64,000 nucleotides of DNA, from positions 1-64,000 of the forward strand of contig JAGDYZ010000002.1 of the NCBI GenBank assembly GCA_049116335.1. Direction: 5' to 3'. This DNA comes from CANMIH01 sp049116335. Lineage in GTDB: Bacteria > Pseudomonadota > Alphaproteobacteria > Rhodobacterales > Rhodobacteraceae. Below are positions 60,988-64,000 of this stretch, piece after piece (positions within the stretch are counted from its first letter, which is position 1; each line of letters begins with the position of its first letter). The notes beneath the pieces were generated by a model, which was given only the letters and a program-made list of their open reading frames with translations, searched no databases and was not told the DNA's origin. The translations under genes and the position numbers were made by a program.

Positions 60988-62781
60988 TCAGACCGCGCCT
61001 TCAGTGAACTGCAGGCGAGCCAATCGGGCATAAAGCCCACCTTCCGCAACAAGCGCGTCATGTGTGCCCGTTGCCACGATGCGGCCCTGATCCATCACAA
61101 CAATCCGATCCGCTTTCTTCACGGTGGCAAGACGATGGGCAACAATGATGGTGGTGCGATCTTCCGCAAGCCGGTCCACGGCACCTTGTACGAGGCGTTC
61201 GCTCTCCGCATCCAGAGCGCTTGTCGCTTCGTCGAGCAAAAGAACTGGCGCATTGCGCAAAATCGCCCGCGCAATGGCAATGCGCTGTTTCTGGCCCCCT
61301 GACAACATCACACCCCGTTCACCCAGCCAGCTGTCGTAGCCATCCGGAAGCTTCATAATGAACTCATGTGCCGCTGCCGCCTGAGCTGCGGCTTCAACTT
61401 CGGCATCCGTGGCATCAGGCCGACCAAACCGAATGTTGTCTGCGGCAGAGGCTGCAAAGATGACGGGCTCCTGAGGGACAAGCGCCAAATGCTGACGGAA
61501 CGCGCTGCGCGACAGGTCATTCAGGGCTATGCCGTCCAACAATACACGTCCTTTGACGGGATCATAGAACCGCTGAAGCATCTGAATAATTGTGGTTTTC
61601 CCCGCGCCTGAAGGTCCGACCAAGGCCACTGTTTCGCCGGGTGCAATGGTCAAGTTGACCTCATCCAATGCCGACATGTCGGGGCGAGTAGGATAGGTGA
61701 ACGAGACGGCGTCAAACGTGATTTCACCTTTGACCGGTTGCGCAAGGTTCGCCGGAGAGGCAGGTTCCTGCACCGCATCTTCAGCATGAAGCAGTTCAAC
61801 CAGACGCTCGGTGGCTCCTGCGGCGCGCTGCAGCTCTCCGATCACCTCGGAGAGAGACCCAACTGCGCCAGCAACCATAACCGCGAGAATGACAAATTGC
61901 ACCAAGGTGCCCACGCTCATGCCACCAGCCCGGACATCCCATGCCCCAATCCAGAGCACGCCAACCACACCTGTGAACACGAGGAAAATAACAATTGCGG
62001 TGAGGGCCGCGCGGGTTGTGATCCGATCACGGGCGGAGGCAAAGCTTTTCTCGGTCACCTCACCAAAGGCCGCCCGGGAGCGATCTTCATGGGTGTAAGC
62101 CTGCACAGTTTGAACGGCCAAAAGCGCCTCGGATGCATTGCCCGAACTTTCGGCAATCCAGTCTTGGTTTTCGCGGCTCAGTTTCCGCAGGCGGCGACCA
62201 AGAACCATAATGGGAACGATCACGACCGGCACAATCAACAGAACCAATCCTGTCAGTTTGGCCGAAGTGAAAAGCATCATGGTCATGCCACCCAAGAACA
62301 GCAGAACATTTCGCAAGGCCACGGACACGGAGGACCCGATCACCGACAGGATCAGGGTCGTATCGGTGGTGATCCGGCTTAGGACTTCACCGGTCATGGT
62401 TTTCTCAAAAAAGGCAGGCGACAAGGAAATCACGCGATCAAACACGGCTTTGCGAATATCGGCAACAACTCGTTCGCCAAACCGCGTGACCAGCGCATAC
62501 CGGGCCGCCGTGCCCAAAGCCAAAAGCGCGGCAATAGCAAGGGCGGCACCAAAGTAGCGATCCAAAAGCGCGCCATCGGCTCCGCCAAAGTTATCGACAA
62601 CGCGGCGCACCGCCAAAGGCAGGATCAAAGACAACGTTGCTGTCAGAGAGAGCGCCACAAGGGCAGCGGCCATCATACCTTTGTAAGGGCGCATGAAAGG
62701 CCAGAGCGCACCAAGAGATCCCAAACGCCGGGATTTTTCTCGTTCGGCTTCCTGCGGTGTCGTATGCGGGGCGCGGGCCAT
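60988..62781 (-). CDS. ABC exporter half-transporter (MsbA-like)
   Basis: A 597-aa fused membrane-ATPase protein. Six membrane spans fill the first 320 residues (ALVALSLTATLSLILPLAVRRVVDNF and others). The ATPase part shows Walker A GPSGAGKTTIIQML, signature LSGGQKQRIAIARA and Walker B VLLLDEATSALDAES. It works as a homodimer exporting lipid or drug-like compounds. GGAGAG supports ATG 62781. The 162 bases upstream hold its promoter. Confidence 0.9.
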   Translation of the reverse strand: MARAPHTTPQEAEREKSRRLGSLGALWPFMRPYKGMMAAALVALSLTATLSLILPLAVRRVVDNFGGADGALLDRYFGAALAIAALLALGTAARYALVTRFGERVVADIRKAVFDRVISLSPAFFEKTMTGEVLSRITTDTTLILSVIGSSVSVALRNVLLFLGGMTMMLFTSAKLTGLVLLIVPVVIVPIMVLGRRLRKLSRENQDWIAESSGNASEALLAVQTVQAYTHEDRSRAAFGEVTEKSFASARDRITTRAALTAIVIFLVFTGVVGVLWIGAWDVRAGGMSVGTLVQFVILAVMVAGAVGSLSEVIGELQRAAGATERLVELLHAEDAVQEPASPANLAQPVKGEITFDAVSFTYPTRPDMSALDEVNLTIAPGETVALVGPSGAGKTTIIQMLQRFYDPVKGRVLLDGIALNDLSRSAFRQHLALVPQEPVIFAASAADNIRFGRPDATDAEVEAAAQAAAAHEFIMKLPDGYDSWLGERGVMLSGGQKQRIAIARAILRNAPVLLLDEATSALDAESERLVQGAVDRLAEDRTTIIVAHRLATVKKADRIVVMDQGRIVATGTHDALVAEGGLYARLARLQFTEGAV

Positions 62782-62943
62782 GGGCTCTCCTGATATTCTA
62801 TACGCCCGGTTTTGCCTGTCTGGCCGCGAGGGTCAAGCGGTGCGGATGCCGCATCTGCAAGCAAACAGGCAATATCACTCTGAAACAGCGCCCAAAACAG
62901 CCCCGAACGCCGAGTTTTCTACGCCCTGCCCATAGGCACGAGG

Positions 62944-63912
62944 TTACCCAGAAATGGCGTTTTGCACTCGGGTCTGATCATAGTTCGCCCCACAGAGCAA
63001 AACGGCATTGGTCAGCCCGGCATAGCGTGACGAATCCGCCAGATAACCGGCCAATGCCAATGCGGCTGCGCCTTCAACGATCATATTCTCGGTCCAGGCC
63101 AGAATTTTGAGCGCATCCGCGATCTGGGCCTCATCGCAATACACAATGTCATCAATGACCTCGGTCGCCATCGGCAGGGTCAGCGAGCCCGCATCAACAC
63201 CACCGGCAACCCCGTCGGCTAAGGTATCGAGATGATCCGTTTCGACAATTTCCCCGGCTTCAATAGATGCGGCCAAAGCGGCTGTGCTTGTTGCACTGAC
63301 CCCAACAATCCGCGTGCCGGGTGAAAACGCTTTGATCACGGCACCGATCCCCGAGATGAGACCACCGCCCCCCATAGCAATGAACACAGTGTCGAGCTTT
63401 GGCATCTGCTCAATCAGCTCGAGCCCGATTGTACCCTGCCCCGCGATCACTTCAGCATCGTTATAGGGGGAAATATAGGTGTATCCGTCCGATTGCGCCA
63501 ACTGCTGGGCATGCACTTCGGCCAGGTAGGAATCCGCCCCGGCAATGATCACACGGGTGCCAAAGCTTTCGATCTTTTCGCGTTTCGATGCGATCACGGT
63601 TTCCGGCAACACCACGGTCAATTTGTGCCCGGTCTTTTGCGCGGCGAGAGAACAGGCGATCCCATGATTGCCCGACGAGGCCGTGATCACCGGACGATCC
63701 ATCGGAACGCCTGCAAGCTTGGCAGAGGCCCCGCGCAGTTTGAACGACCCAGTGAATTGAAAGTTCTCGCATTTGTAAACCAAACCCGTGTCTTTGGGCA
63801 GAGACATCCGCGAGGACACGATTGGCGTTTTGGAAACAAGCGGGGCGATACGACGGTGGGTCGCCACAGAAGCTGCGGCGGACCGAAGGACGAGATCAGA
63901 AGGCGCGGTCAT
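62944..63912 (-). CDS. Threonine/serine dehydratase family enzyme (EutB- or BhcB-like)
   Basis: A 322-aa fold-type II PLP enzyme. The cofactor lysine is in FTGSFKLRGASAKL, with SSGNHGIACSLAAQ and the phosphate loop GGGGLISGIG. It lacks the C-terminal regulatory domain of biosynthetic IlvA, so it is a catabolic or specialised dehydratase. It lies 16 bases after the end of an ornithine-cyclodeaminase family gene. That pairing occurs in hydroxyectoine use (EutB/EutC) and in the beta-hydroxyaspartate cycle (BhcB/BhcD), but gene order alone does not settle which. Confidence 0.85.
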   Translation of the reverse strand: MTAPSDLVLRSAAASVATHRRIAPLVSKTPIVSSRMSLPKDTGLVYKCENFQFTGSFKLRGASAKLAGVPMDRPVITASSGNHGIACSLAAQKTGHKLTVVLPETVIASKREKIESFGTRVIIAGADSYLAEVHAQQLAQSDGYTYISPYNDAEVIAGQGTIGLELIEQMPKLDTVFIAMGGGGLISGIGAVIKAFSPGTRIVGVSATSTAALAASIEAGEIVETDHLDTLADGVAGGVDAGSLTLPMATEVIDDIVYCDEAQIADALKILAWTENMIVEGAAALALAGYLADSSRYAGLTNAVLLCGANYDQTRVQNAISG

Positions 63913-63928
63913 GTCGGTTTCTTTCACG

Positions 63929-64000
63929 TTAGAGGGAAGTCTGACCAAGAACTGCCGTTGAGATGGCAGCATCCTGTGCCGCCAATCCGGTCAGATCGAC
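63929..64000 (-). CDS. Ornithine cyclodeaminase family protein, 3' end only
   Basis: The last 23 residues of a minus-strand frame entering from beyond the window: VDLTGLAAQDAAISTAVLG and a short tail. DLTG...QD.AI is the C-terminal hallmark of the ornithine cyclodeaminase/mu-crystallin family. Its stop is 16 bases before the dehydratase start, so they form one operon. Too little is visible to tell cyclodeaminase, EutC or iminosuccinate reductase. Confidence 0.65.
   Translation of the reverse strand, partial: VDLTGLAAQDAAISTAVLGQTSL

Overview
The window looks like chromosomal DNA of a marine alphaproteobacterium of the Roseobacter group (Rhodobacteraceae). The best evidence is a dmdA-acuI pair for dimethylsulfoniopropionate (DMSP) beside a divergent GntR gene, a single-chain indolepyruvate ferredoxin oxidoreductase, many Lrp/AsnC and LysR regulators each beside a small catabolic operon, and GC that is clearly above 50% by eye. 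Coding density is very high. I saw no rRNA, tRNA, CRISPR array, insertion sequence or prophage, and no gene-free stretch above 300 bases.

Layout. 1-6.5 kb: end of a CSC-motif metal permease, metY, fused IorAB and its Lrp-type neighbour. 6.6-11.9 kb: urease operon ureD-A-B-C-(DUF1127)-E-F-G. 12.1-15.1 kb: orphan hybrid histidine kinase and a DsbA-family protein. 15.3-17.4 kb: piperidine-6-carboxylate/aminoadipate semialdehyde dehydrogenase with an Lrp regulator. 17.5-21.7 kb: a fused 2-oxoacid dehydrogenase E1 coupled to a FabD-like acyltransferase, with a divergent LysR gene. 21.7-27.2 kb: AsnC regulator, class I aminotransferase, GMC oxidoreductase and a molybdopterin oxidoreductase. 27.3-31.5 kb: acuI-dmdA, GntR regulator and an AbrB-type membrane protein.

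31.6-45.3 kb is a catabolic island: a trimethylamine-dehydrogenase-like flavoprotein, a LuxR-type regulator, flavin monooxygenase, Rid protein, DUF1028 hydrolase, aldehyde dehydrogenase, LysR, ArgE-type deacylase, cupin and a polyamine-type ABC importer. Together they look like uptake and stepwise breakdown of an N-methylated or cyclic nitrogen compound. 45.6-57.2 kb holds an eleven-gene operon (amino-acid ABC importer, class III aminotransferase, CoA-transferase, M20 deacylase, thiolase, M20 amidohydrolase, alanine racemase) with a divergent LysR gene. Its logic is import, deacylation, transamination to a 3-oxo acid, CoA activation and thiolysis. 57.3-64 kb: acyl-CoA ligase, DUF1992 protein, methyltransferase, ABC exporter, threonine-dehydratase family enzyme and the 3' end of an ornithine-cyclodeaminase family gene.

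The strongest leads are the two catabolic operons, the acyltransferase that has lost the malonate-binding arginine beside an E1 fusion, and a FadR-type operator shared by the dmdA/GntR promoter region and the GMC oxidoreductase promoter.
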